From positions 2,728,001 to 2,792,000 of the forward strand of contig JANATG010000003.1 in NCBI GenBank assembly GCA_029449235.1: a stretch of 64,000 nt of DNA. Direction: 5' to 3'. Positions 47,187 through 58,900 of the stretch are shown here, piece after piece (position 1 is the first letter of the stretch; each line of letters starts with the position of its first letter). The notes under the pieces were generated by a model. It worked only from the letters and a program-made list of their open reading frames with translations, made no database searches and was not told where the DNA came from. Both the position numbers and the translations under genes were made by a program. The DNA is from Linnemannia schmuckeri. Taxonomy: Eukaryota > Mortierellomycota > Mortierellomycetes > Mortierellales > Mortierellaceae.

Positions 47187-48260
47187 GGTTGTTGTCCATT
47201 TCGTATATATAAGCGATGGATCTGGTTTTCTCAGTCTGTCATTTCCATCGTCAGAGATGTTCCTTTCGAGGCACTTCATCGACTTCTCGTTTCACTCCAC
47301 ACTCTCTGCCTTCCTTTGTTTCCTTTTGAATCCCAACCATCATGGCTAATATCAGTAGCCAATGGTTGCGGTCTGCCTGGATGCTGCTGCTGCTGGTGAT
47401 CAAAAGTGATTTTTGGTCCACATAACCCATAATCACCGTTCATCTGTTTTTGTCGGCGGTCGGGGTATTCCCAAGCAAGGTGATAAGCCAGGTTTCAGTC
47501 CAAAGGGGGAAACGCGGTTGTCTCTTCGTCCGTCGTCTCCTCTTTGACCGTTCTTGCTGGAAGCAAGTTTGTTTGTTTCGGTCGACTCCTATTCGTTCCT
47601 GTACAATTGTTGGTCCTTTTGTTAACTGTCGCTTGGTGCTAGCGTCTGTGGGCGGTGGTGGAGTTGGCTGCTACTTGGTCCCTGAGATATACCGACTGGC
47701 TGACTGACCGCTTGACTGAGTGGAGTTTCGTTTTGAAGCTGAAGGAGAAATAACCTTTCTCTACCCAATCTCACTAAAACGAAAAATGGACTCTTCTCTT
47801 GCTGTCACTCTCACTCACTCTTTTAGCCTCTGTCCCCTTAGTTGTGCCTAGTTATCGAATACTGCTAGCCTCCCTCTCATGAGCAAGCCATGAATCCTGG
47901 TTGAACCCAAAGAACATCATAGCCGAACTAAAATACAGCCACTTTTCCCATCCCTCCTTCCCCACTCTTATGGTCACTATCTCTCTCCCCTTTCCCTCCC
48001 TTTTCCCTGGATCATCGATGTGGGTGTGTGAAACTAAAAGGAAAAAGAGAAAGAATAGGCGGTAGACAAAGCAACGTCAAGTAAAAAAGGAGGGCAGCCG
48101 ATGACTTACACTTTGATACGGGAATTACTGGCAAGGCAGGCATAGGGGGTGCAGACGAACAGACGTGCTCACCCAAAAGTCTGAACTCGACATCGTGTCC
48201 ACAGTCAGAGCACCGGATGACCGGCAGGATCTGGGACAGACGAGGATCCTTGACGCTCAT
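43414..48260 (-). CDS. Paxillin-like protein with four LIM domains
   Basis: Five exons (48260-48110, 46636-46598, 46401-45124, 44966-43702 and 43584-43414) give 967 residues. The N-terminus carries CSDCGHDVEFRLLGEHVC, a cysteine/histidine cluster that may bind zinc. Then come about 430 residues rich in Pro/Ser/Gly and a charged region of RD/RE/RS dipeptides (two blocks, about 45290-45470 and 44400-44700). Four LIM zinc-binding domains close the protein, beginning near residues 688 (CEGCKHDI), 768 (CAGCEGPI), 831 (CRSCNLPV) and 892 (CKSCDQPI). Yeast Pxl1 links Rho and Cdc42 signalling to the contractile ring. No RhoGAP domain is seen, so it is not Lrg1. A run of 29 A on the coding strand sits directly before the third acceptor (44967-44996). 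The 39-base second exon is fixed by phase. Confidence 0.82.
46866..46992. repeat. (GGTCGA)n and (CAGG)n microsatellites
   Basis: About four GGTCGA units at the left end and several CAGG/CAGGCAGG units at the right, both inside the long LIM-gene intron. Confidence 0.75.
47153..47183. repeat. Run of 31 A
   Basis: Uninterrupted homopolymer inside the first LIM-gene intron. Confidence 0.9.
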
Positions 48261-51200
48261 TTAAGGCTTCTGTTTTGGTTGGGTGGTTGGTTTGGTTGAA
48301 AGGAGGAGAGAGTATGAATAAGTGGTGAGGGAGGAAGGAGGAGCGTTAGAGATAAATAAGAGTAAAAGTGAGAGTGAGAGGTATGAGTGAGGCTCTGCTG
48401 GAAGAGGAGGAGTAGTGAGATGGGTATGAAGGGAGGACGAGGAGGAGGTAAGGCAAGAAGGGAGAGCGGAGGGTATGATATGAGAGCGGATGAAGGAAGG
48501 GCAAGGTAAGATGCAAAACGAGAGAAGCAAGGGTCGGAAAGGGATGAAAGGGAAAAAGAAGAAAAAAAAAGAAAAAAAAAAGAAAGAAAAGGAAAAAAGA
48601 GAATGAAAGGAGAAAGGCGAGATGATGAAGAGAGAAGGGTGGTGTGATGAAGAGAAGCCAAGAGAGAAGGAAAAGACGTGCTAGAGGCTAGTAGTAGGGC
48701 GGGAAAGAAGAGAAGGCAGGGTGAGTGAGCCAACGAGGCATTAATATGAAAAGAGTGCAGGGAGTGCCCTTATGCCTATGTCTGACCGACCTCACTCTGT
48801 GTGCAGCACCAAAAAAATGAGTCGAGTTGATTTGTGGTGCAGGATGAGTTGAGTTGAGTTGAGTTGCAGCAGTGGTTGATGTTGAAGTGAAAAAAAAAAA
48901 AAAAAAAAAAAAAGAAAGTGAGAGCACTAACAACAAACTACAGACATAACATACTGTACATAACAACAACAAGAAACGGTTGTTGTTGAGAGCACTTCCA
49001 GTTTTAATTAACCATGGTGAGTGGGATAGGGATTGCGCTTCTAAATAGACCTGTTGGAACTGCGAACTGTTCGAACTGTGGTAGGGTAGAGAATGAGGAG
49101 CTGTGAAGGAACCTTGATTCGAACAAATGGAACAACACATATGCTTCCTTTTTTTTTTTTTCTCTCATGTTCTCTTTCTTTCTACCCTTTTCACAAGGAC
49201 AATGCTATTCATCTCGTAACGATGCTTCAACCTGACTCCCTGGCAAAACAAGTGATTCTCTTATCCTTCTTTGCATTCACTTTTATATCCGTTTCATGTA
49301 GTCCTCCTTCAAGACCCATACATCGCAAGACTGAATAATAATACAAGGGTCAGTCAATAATCAATCAAAAAGACCCTTCTCATGCGATGATAATATGGCA
49401 AAAGAAGTACATGCGGCCGCTGCTGCCTGCCTGTCCTATCTTACCGGTCGACTTTGTTTTTTCCTCGGTGAAAAAGAAAAAGGAGGATCTCCCATCTCGA
49501 TCAACCATACATACCCACATATCCAAGGTCCCTTTTTTTACCGTGCTATGTCAGTTCAATTCATGGAACGCCCATCTCTGCCCTCACTCTGCATGCGTCT
49601 CTCTGTCTCTTTGTATGTTCACTCTCTCCATCATCCCATGCCCCTATCGCACGCTCTCTCGACCATGCACACATTCACTCACACGAGAGCATTACCCCCT
49701 CTTCCCCTCATTCCGCTCCACTTTGAGGTTTTAAACTAAGCAAAAGTGAAATAGACTAAACCCCCCTCCTCCATCCGTCTATTCCCTCCACCTTCCTTTC
49801 GCTGGACTCGATCATAGTTCAAAAACAAAAGCGCACAAGCGTGTTCTGCTCGGATAAGCAAACACCGTCAAAATTGGTTGGAATGAAATGAACCAAGCCC
49901 ATTTACTCTATCATTTCATGGTGCTACAACGAAATCAATAATTAAGGATCTGTTTGGCGGCAAATAGATATGTGTATGTACATGTACACAAACAAACAAC
50001 CATCAACAACAAATGAACGAGACAGGGTCACTGCGAGTTATAGAGCAAGAGCAAAAGAGTGAAACGAGAAAGAGAAAGAAGCAACCGAGCGGAAGATATG
50101 AGTGGCGGACGCGACAGATCCTATTTTTATGCCCACCTCCATGTCCATTTTCAATCAACTTCTCACTCACTCTGAGTTGTTTAGGGGTTTGTTGTTGGTG
50201 CTCACAAAAAGTGGCCAAATATTATATAAAAAATACAATCGCAAACAGCTAATAACAGGACAACAACGACTATCTTGGACATCCATGTATATATGTCCCT
50301 TTCTCTCTCTCCTCTCTTTTCATGATTCATTCTTTTCATTCATTCTCTTTGCTTTTTTTTTTTTTTGGTAATGTGAACGACATCTTCCTGTTTGTCATGT
50401 TGTCCTTTGATTGTCTACACTTCACTGCTCACATCCCATCCCATCCCATCCCATCCCATCCCATCTCATAGCACTGTATTTTTTCGATCTGAGCACAAAA
50501 TACACAGTAAAATAAACAAAGACAACAACCACATCTATTCAGCAAGATCGGCCCAAGGGTTTGGACTAGCCCAGACAAGGTTTAGTGTACAGGCCCTTCG
50601 TGATAATTGCTGTGATATTGGATGTTTATATGTACGAGAATGAAAAATCGACAGGGATGGTCGGCCGTTCTTCCTCTTTCTCCTCTTCCTTTGTACAAAA
50701 GAACAAAAAAAAATGTCTCCGCAATTCAAGTTTGAGGTAAGCATTTTCTAGTACATGTACTTTACCATGGGTATCAGCACCGTATCGTCCGAAACCACCA
50801 AATAGGGCATCACGAGGGGGCAACCACACCCGTCCCCTTTTTTTTTTCTCTCGCAAACCCAGAATAGATCATATGCAGTCGTGCACCAGGCAGGTCATAA
50901 AGAGCTCAACCTTGAGCACTAAAAGATGACAAAGACACACACACACACAATGTTTCTTACAACCAGTTGAAAATAAACCAACGTGCGGTGACAACCTTTC
51001 GTTTCTGAGCGCAATTTTGATAGCCAGACAGGAGACCGCTTCTTAGCACCATCGGGAGTATATGTTGGTGTGTGAGTGAGTAGTCGGATGGGCGACGATG
51101 TGCGATCAGATCGTTAAAGGACTCAGTCGAGCCCAAGAATGATTAGGAAAAAAAAAAGAGCCAGCTGTGCGTGCCTTTTGCGGAAGAGGTGAGGTTATCT

Positions 51201-52011
51201 TTTTTGTAAATCGACACAGTGCGTAGAGATCGGAAAGATATTGTTGAAAAGGAGGAGGCATAACGCTGATCTGATATATGCAATGTGCTCCATGTTGCTC
51301 TTCTGAGACGATATACTGTTCTGGGTGAGGAGATGTTGCTCCTTTCTCTCTCGGTAACTGAACTGGGCGAGCGTGCTCAATTGGTATTTCAGAACAGGGG
51401 ACCTTAGGGGCGGTTAGCTGTCGAAATTGAGGGCAGGAACTAGGGGTAAATGCACGGAACGGTACCGAGTGCAAGCCAGTTGGTTAGGGGGAAGGAGAAC
51501 GAAGGGGCAATAGCCGATCCAATAAAGAGTGGGTTTCTGGTGGATTAACCGTTAGGAAAGGAGGTCGAGAAGGTCGACTACGAAGACTGCTATTCCATGA
51601 GTCCCAGGTTTGGTGGTGCATGGCATAGGTACCGTAGCTGAGGAGACATAAAGGACAAAGTTGCGTGATGAGGTCGAGTGTATACTAGCTAAAAAAGATA
51701 GATTGAGTGTCTCTGCCTTGTGCGCTGTCTGCGCATTCTTGTCGTGTCTGCAGGGGAACATCTGCTACACCCATGAAAAATCAAATTCAACCAACCATCT
51801 CAGGGACGAACGGAAATGACTCTGTGACTGTCAAGATGGCGCCACCTGAGCACGAAACGATCAAAGCGAAGCATGGAACGAGCGGTGAGTCTGTATCAAT
51901 CAAATCGCCTACACGCAGCCCTTTAAAAGGAAGCGTCTTTGCTGCTCTACTTTGCTTCCCTATTCCTTCTCTTTCTCTCCTTCCCTACACACCCAACTCA
52001 TTGAACCAACG
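48261..52011. other. Gene-free spacer between LIM and cysteine synthase genes
   Basis: The left end (48261-48730) is purine-rich, that is C/T-rich as the leader of the leftward LIM gene. It contains a GAGTT pentamer repeat (48846-48870), 20-plus A (48890-48913) and CCCAT repeats (50432-50465). Frames around 49387-49739 and 51106-51474 show nothing recognisable. The final 300 bases before 52012 are the promoter and leader of the cysteine synthase. Confidence 0.5.
50432..50465. repeat. (CCCAT)n pentanucleotide repeat
   Basis: Six to seven tandem CCCAT units in intergenic DNA. Confidence 0.85.
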
Positions 52012-53974
52012 ATGATCAGGACAGGAATCTCGACCATCGCAAACAGGTCATACTCTACCGCCAAGCCCGTAATCTCCGCCGCCAAGGTACTTTCTTCTCC
52101 TTCTCACAGCAATCCTCATGGAGACATCCGTCGCGACTCCTTTTTTCTGTACATTCACGGAGCTCCTTCTTTTTCAGCGATACTCAAGCGACATCTCTTC
52201 TACTTCAAATATTAATCATGCTATCAAACTTGTTTGTGTATATCAAACATAGGCGGTGAACGGCTTCATTGGCGCTCTTGGAAACACCCCCTTGGTATGT
52301 TCCAAGTCTTTTGCCTCGTTACTCCATATTTTTCACAATGCTCGTCCCCCGTCAATCTTCAGGACATATCGCGTCATTTCACATCATGCTTCTCCGACTG
52401 ATGGACAAGATGTTTTGACAGTCTGGAGCCTTTTTTTACTCACAACCACTCCTTTTCTCTATTTGTCGTCAACAGATCCGCTTGAACAAAGTGAGCGAGG
52501 AGACCGGAAGCAACATCTATGCCAAAGCCGAGTTCATGAACCCCGGTGGATCTGTCAAGGATCGCGCTGCTCTCTTTGTTGTCCAGGATGCCGAGAGCAA
52601 AGGTACACATCATCTTGTAGTTTTGCTTGTGGCAGTCATGGTAATTCATATTCTGTGGGGGTGACAAACGAGCGTCTCAGTCTCACCTACTGACATTCTT
52701 ACGGTTACCTGCTTCAATTGATGGGGAAAAATAGGACTGATTAAGGCTGGCGGAACTGTTGTCGAGGGAACTGCCGGAAACACCGGTATCGGTCTTGCCC
52801 ACGTCTGCAGAGCCAAGGGCTACAAGTGCGTCATCTACATGCCCAACACCCAGAGTCAGGAAAAGATTGACCTGCTGCGCATGCTCGGTACGTCTTGTTC
52901 TTTGTCACTTTTGTTTTTTTGCGTGTTTTCTAAATGTGTAAAAAGGTGCGAGAATGTATCCCTCGTTGTTGTCGGTCGGAAGGGTTTCCTTCTTTGTACA
53001 TGTTTCCCTCCCTCTCTTTCCCGTGAGAGGAGATGAATTACATATCCATCTTCTCTTTTTGATAACCTTGTTTCTAATTTATTTACCCACATCTGTCATA
53101 CTTTCTCACTCTAACATTAAATGGCTACTGACTGCATTCAATCATGATAGGCGCCGAGGTGCACCCAGTCCCAGCGGTGGCATTTGACAACCCCCAAAAC
53201 TACAACCACCAGGCCGCCCGCCACGCCGAGGCCCTCGACAACGCCGTCTGGACCAACCAGTTCGACAACACTGCCAACCGTCAGGCCCATATCGAGACCA
53301 CTGGACCCGAGATCTGGCAGCAGTTGGACGGTCAAGTCGATGGTTTTACTTGCTCCACCGGTACCGGTGGTACTCTTGCTGGAATTGCTCGGTTCTTGAA
53401 GGAGAAGTCTGGTGGAAAGACAAAGATCTATTTGGCCGATCCTCCCGGTAGTGTTCTTTACAAGTATATCAAGTCTGGCGGCACCCTTATCGAGCGCGGT
53501 GGTTCTTCTATTACTGAGGGTACGTTTTATCTTAATATTTTTTGTTCGTTTGGATACTTTGCTCTTCCTGATCGCTAAATATCGGAAGCATTGACTAACC
53601 TTTTCTTTTAAAAAACACTTAATTCCTCATTGTTATTTTAACTAGGTATTGGTCAGGGACGTGTGACAGAGAACTTAAAGCCCGACCTTGAGTTAATCGA
53701 CGACGCCCTCCAGATCCCCGACGCAGACTCCTTGCACATGGTCTACCGTCTCCTGGACGAGGAAGGCATCTACGTCGGAGCCTCGTCCGCACTCAATGTT
53801 GTTGCCGCAGTAGAGATGGCCAAGAAGCTGGGACCCGGCAAGAACATTGTAACTATCCTGTGTGATGGTGCTTACCGTTACCAGTCCCGTCTCTTTAGCA
53901 AAAAATGGATCGAGTCCAAGGGACTCACGGATGCTATTCCTGAGCATTTGAAGAAGTATGCTGTTTTGGAGTAA
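52012..53974 (+). CDS. Cysteine synthase / O-acetylserine sulfhydrylase-like PLP enzyme (Cys11/Cys12, YGR012W group)
   Basis: Six exons (52012-52086, 52253-52294, 52476-52602, 52735-52887, 53151-53519 and 53646-53974) give 364 residues. It is a fold-type II PLP enzyme. The Schiff-base Lys is K67 in NPGGSVKDRAA, the substrate loop is EGTAGNTGIG (92-101) and the phosphate loop is TGTGGTLAGIA. TAGNTG in place of the usual TSGNTG is typical of the fungal YGR012W/Cys11 group. It would form cysteine from O-acetylserine and sulfide, though related enzymes vary in substrate. The N-terminus MIRTGISTIANRSYSTAKP suggests mitochondrial import. The C-terminus (SRLFSKKWIESKGL, then AIPEHLKKYAVLE) is intact. 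All introns are GT-AG and close in frame. Confidence 0.92.
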
Positions 53975-54164
53975 GCTCTTTGACTGACTGCTATAGAAAA
54001 GTTTTAACTGTTGGAATCGACCTCGTACATAAAATATATCATTCTCAATTCATGTCTTTTCCATAAATGCTGGCTTTATGTAGAGATTGTTACTTGTTAA
54101 AGTTGGGCTAATATCCTTTATTATCGTTGCTTTACGTTGTTTTTGGTGTTGCTGGTGTTACTAC

Positions 54165-54198
<34 letters not shown>

Positions 54199-54346
54199 GC
54201 TGTTTTCTAAGGTGACCAATTTGGGCTGATCCTGCGAACAAGGCGTCCTGAAGGTCATCTCGGACCTTGCCTGTATTTTTACTAAAAGAATCTCACCTCT
54301 TCTACTCTCCCGTCTGGTTATTTCCCACATTCCTAGACCCTATTTG
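53975..54346. other. Convergent 3' UTRs of cysteine synthase and Mog1 genes
   Basis: No gene. A (TTG)n microsatellite of about 12 units lies at 54161-54202. Confidence 0.55.
54161..54202. repeat. (TTG)n microsatellite
   Basis: About 12 GTT/TTG units in the 3' flank shared by two convergent genes. Confidence 0.85.
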
Positions 54347-55188
54347 TCAGTTCCCGAAAAGCCCCCACTCCCTCACAGTAAAACTGCCCACCAACTGTCT
54401 AAACCACACCTCAGCCTCTGCAACATTGCCCTCATGTGCCACCTGCTTTGACGAGCTAGAATCCGAGATCTGAAGGGGAACGTTATAGGAGAGGACAATA
54501 TCTGTCTCCTGACGCGGGAGGCGGAAGACCACCATCATGATCTGGACCAAGTTCCTGGCATCGGCACCGGCGGCGGTGGGAGAAGAGAAGGTGGAAGCGG
54601 CGGTGGCGAGGTGGTGCTGTTGGAGGCGCTGTTGTTCATTAAATTTTGCGATGCGTTGTTGGCCCAGGAGGAGGTAGATCTTTGCGTCCGCACTTGGTAA
54701 GAAGAAGAGAGGAGAAAAGAAATAGGCGTTTTTTTGTCAGAGCGTATATCAAAAACTCAACGAGGACGTTAATCATATATGAGATAAAAAAAAAAATACT
54801 AAGGAAACTTACGGCCAGGTAGGAAGTTCGGCGTTATTGAGGAGCGAGACGCTCTGGACGACGGACGCGTCTTCGGCATCGTTATCCTCTGCCAACTGCT
54901 GGAAATGGAAACTAATTACATCGCGACACCGCAAGAAATGTGTCGTTAATTATTAGCAAATTACGCTGTTGGCATTTCACCTCAAAAATGCAATAACCAA
55001 ACTGTGCACGCTCTCTGGGAGAAAAACAATCAAACGATAAAGATCGAATAGAGGACAGAGAACTTACGCAGCACAGTTGTCGTCGGTGGCTTCGGCAGCA
55101 AGCTCCAGGATCTCAACGATCACACTCTGATCCTCGTCCAAGTTCACGAACACCTCCTGGTGATCGGGCACCTCACGCACATGGCTAT

Positions 55189-55230
<42 letters not shown>

Positions 55231-55547
55231 AGTAGACGGAGCAGTGTTTCAGAGTATGAAGAGAAAGTGTTCGTAGGTAGTCACCAGGCGCAGGTCATCA
55301 AGTAGAATATAAACATTCGTTTATTCGTGAAGGAAAAGAAGGGAAGAAAAACGGCGGGGGTAAGGATATTGTTTTTTACAAAGCTACAGATCAACAAAGA
55401 ATGTATGCAAGAAGAAAAAAAGTACGTGCGAAAAAAAAAATGAGAAAGTAGAACTACTAGAAAAAACTACCTGATATTGCCGAATTTGCTAGGAAGGTTG
55501 ATGGTAATGGCGCCACCATAGAGTTCTTGCTGATTCACAGTTGCCAT
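54347..55547 (-). CDS. mog1: Mog1 (Ran guanine nucleotide release factor family)
   Basis: Five exons (55547-55471, 55184-55068, 55014-54981, 54898-54813 and 54692-54347) give 219 residues, slightly longer than the usual 185-220. Mog1 binds Ran/Gsp1, promotes nucleotide release and supports nuclear import. Family features in order are ELYGGAITINLPSKFGNISH near the N-terminus, VREVPDHQEVFVNLDEDQSV, VIVEILELA, LAEDNDAEDASVV, then a Gln-rich insertion. The C-terminal hallmark reads DIVLSYNVPLQISD, then LVGSFTVREWGLFG. The first intron holds 39 consecutive A on the coding strand just upstream of TTATAG (55191-55229 on the plus strand). The third exon is only 34 bases. The join between exons 3 and 4 could use an acceptor three bases further on, which would drop one Gln. 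Confidence 0.85.
55191..55229. repeat. Run of 39 T (A on the coding strand of mog1)
   Basis: The longest homopolymer in the window. It lies within the first mog1 intron, next to the 3' splice site. Confidence 0.95.
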
Positions 55548-55973
55548 GTCGATGGAAAGTGGGTAGGGAAGGAGGTGAATGGGGGATGGAAGTGAAAGGA
55601 AAAGAGGCGTGAATGAAAGTTGCATGTCAAGAACTTTCCCCTATTTATCAACAATTGAGCCAGTCACAGCCTCCAGCTGCCCCACCTTACAAATCGATAA
55701 TTGGGAGGCACAGCCATCAAAGAGAAAAGAGAAACATCGCCGCGCCTCCACCTTCTTGTGGGTGTTACAGATCATGCCCAATGGTCATTGGATAAATGAA
55801 AGGGTAAAATACTCAGCCATCCGCAAACATACTGCGACTTTCATAATTGTACACGGTGCGACTGCTTTATCAATCAAGAGTGGAAAGGAGCATTTTTTTG
55901 GAGGCTACGACACATCTGCAATCTTGCTTCTCCTTCCAGCCAGCAGCAACCAACACCCACACAGACTTCCTCA
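55548..55973. other. Mog1 promoter and TAF3 3' flank
   Basis: The first 100-200 bases left of the mog1 start act as its promoter and leader region. The remainder is the 3' end of the TAF3 transcript. No gene is seen. Confidence 0.5.
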
Positions 55974-58900
55974 CTAACGACCGTTTCCGGAAGAAGTACA
56001 ACGTTGACAGAACCAAGTCTTGACAGCATCGCCCTCTCGTACGCCCACACAGCGACCATGGAACCAGACCTCGCATCGGTCACACGCGATCATAAAAAGT
56101 CCATCGTCCAATGTCGGGTTCGAGCAGATACAGTTGATCACCTCTCCGGAATCGTCCACAACTCCCCCTCCTGGCACGGCCGAGTAGTAGCCGTAGGCTG
56201 AAGCTGCTGGTGCTTGAGCCGATGATGATGTTGAGGCTGATCCTGCTGCGTATGCGCCATTCGACAGTGACGACGACGACGAAGACTTGTGTGAAGAATG
56301 CTTGTGCTGCTTGTGGTGCTTATGGCGACTGCTGCTTTCGGTGTCACGATCCCGATCCCGATCTCGGTCTCGCTCACGGTCTCGCTCGCGATCCCTATCA
56401 CGGTCCCTGTCTCTCGAACGTTCACGCTCTCGGTGGCTGTCACGGTCACGGTCGCGGTCCTTGGACTTGCTCTTCTTCTTCTTCTTCTTCTCCCGTGAGA
56501 ATCCATCATCCACCTCCTCCTCTTCTTCTTCATCATAATCCCGCGAAGACCGTTTGGATTTCTTGTGGTGCGAGGATCCAGTGGAGGTAAGAGATGACGA
56601 CCGGTGGTGATGGCTGCTGGACGACGATGAATGATGACTATGCTCCCGCTTGCTCGACGACGACGACGCAGTCGCAGGATCCTGTTCCCCCGTCGAAATC
56701 GCATCCAGTGCAGAAAATTTGAACCGAATCTTGGGTGCTGAAGGTGTCGTTGGCGTGGCTGTAGCAGGCGGTTTCACATGAACTGACGTTGTAGATGAAG
56801 GAGTGTTGAGCGGCAAGTCTGACAACGAAATAGGACCCGGTATTGGCTTTGGCGTCGGTACAGATGGCGCTACCTGCTGTTTTGTAGAAAGCGTAGATGT
56901 TTGTTTAGGCGTCGATGCTACGGCTACTGGTTTAGGTGAAGCTGTCGTTACTGTTGATGCCTTGGCCGATGCCGCTGCAACATGATTAGAGCTAGATAAT
57001 GGCGTGACTAAAGATCCTGGCAAACTTGAAGAGCTGGCGGGCACAGTGCTGTTGACAGGTGGTGGGATGTATGCTGGTGCTACTGACACCAAGGCCGCAG
57101 CAGAGGTCCGAGGACTGGATATGCCGTTCGATGTTGCTGTCGCTTTGCCAGATCCTGATGTCGCAAGTAAAGCAGCAGGGTCGAAATTTGATCCTATCCT
57201 GGAAAGTATTGTAGGGTTAATGGGTGCAGCCGAGTATCCAGCTGTTGCCACGGGTGCTGGTGGAGGCGCAACAGCCATGGACGGGCTTCGTTGTAATGAA
57301 GTCGCGGCAGGAGCAGTCGGTTCGGATGATGTAAGGCTCGACTTTCTGGATCCAGCCTTTGGTTTGGGTGGAATGTCGGATAGATTTGTCACCGGGCCAT
57401 TGTTTAGCGTCGGAAGTGGTATAGGAATAACCTCCTTGGGTGGGTAGGAGACTGTTGAAAGAGGCGAGCTGGAGAATGACGACTTTCTTGATGCGGTTGG
57501 CGCGATTGTCGTTCGTCCCGTTGTAAATGCATCCTGGGCCACATAGTAATCCTGAGCACCACCGTTCATGATCCGTTCCGAAGGGACAACAGGCGATAGA
57601 GCATCCTGGATAGAGACTCCTGGGTTGGCGAACTTGTTGACGATAACAGTTGGCGCCGTGTGTTTCAAGAGACTGTCGATCATTCCTGACTGGTGAGGGT
57701 TGGAAAACAATGTATCTGATGGCTCTCCAGCTTGTTCAATCGCATGCGCCAATGATGCCTGTTGCTTGAGTCGTTTTGCAAATGCTGGCGGATAAGGCGT
57801 AGGATCCAGGAGCGTCAAAAGCGTATCCGAAAACAATAGTTGAGACTTTTGTGACAGGCTGGTTGATGAAGAAGGTGCCGCTGACTGTGAAATGTGGGGC
57901 TGCTTCGATTTTGCAGGGATCGTAGAATACAATGTTGAAAAAGGCTGAGTGGATTCCTGAAACGATGCCACGACCATGTATGGGTTAATTTCAGATTGGT
58001 CGGCCTCCATATCCGCTGCCGTCGGAACAACACCGTCCTTGTCCGTGTCTGCCGGTGGGGTTGTATTGATGGATAGTTTTGACAGCTCTGCATGTGCTGA
58101 TTTAATGTCCGTTGTCCTTGTAGGGGCCCCTGCAGAGTCCAGTCCAGCTGTCGATGCTGCGGGTGTGGAAGTATTGGTGTCGTACTGGTCCGTTGATGGA
58201 CTCATGACCGATCCATTCATCTGGTCGTCGCTGTCTGCGCGCGTCAAATCTGCAGGTAGAGCACAGTTGGGGAAAGGTGGAGCAAAATCTGGTATATGGG
58301 GTGGCCTCGTGTCTGGGATCCATCGTGAAAGTCGTGAACGATTTTCCTGCAGTGATTGTGCTGTGAGTGGGGTCGCCTCCATAGAGTTGTGCTCTTCGTC
58401 GTCTGACCCTTCTGGATAAGCGTAGGCGTCCTGCTCCTCGTCTGTCTCTGGCATAACAAATCCGTCTGGTAATGGGCGCCATTCGTATATATCCAGATGC
58501 TCCTCCTCGCGTCCTTTCCGCGTAGCATCTATCGAGAAATAAATAGCGATAATATAAAACGATTGTTGATTAATACTGTAACAATGAAGAGTGGAAACAG
58601 GTACCTAAGAAAGATTCCACAAAACGGTGCATACCTTGGAGAACACGCCCAGGATCAGCTCCTTTCCACGAAGGCAAGGCGGGTCGGTTGGCGGCGGCGG
58701 CAGCGGCGGCCGTTGTTGCTCCTATTGCAGTTGATGTCGCCTGGTTGTCCTCTCCAGCGGTGCCATCTGCGCCAGAAGCTGCTGTGACAGGAACGCCTCC
58801 GTTCTCGACGAACCATTCCTTCAGATCTGCCAGCTCGATCCCGAGTTCTGATAGACCATCCACGACATCGAACGCCGTAATCCGAGATCGTCCTGAGTGC

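Larger units (their letters stand above)
46637..48109 (-). other. First intron of the LIM gene (1473 bases)
   Basis: It runs from the donor at 48109 (AAGT|GTAAGT) to the acceptor before 46636. It holds (GGTCGA)n at 46866-46895, (CAGG)n-like repeats at 46937-46992, 31 consecutive A at 47153-47183 and TATATAA near 47205. It is much longer than the other introns in the window, mostly 70-350 bases. No internal gene is supported. Confidence 0.6.

Noticed and set aside
50432..50465. Tandem CCCAT units considered as telomere-like or CRISPR-like repeats
   Set aside because: The unit is a simple pentamer with no spacers and does not match a fungal telomere motif. It is a microsatellite.
56287..57447. 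Rightward frames opposite the TAF3 gene
   Set aside because: These are antisense shadows of Ser/Ala/Pro codons and RD/RE repeats, without domains or splice support.
55974..58454. Separate PHD-finger gene starting at ATG 58454
   Set aside because: The frame remains open upstream to a good acceptor at 58529 and joins the histone-fold exon in phase 1. The combination equals TAF3.
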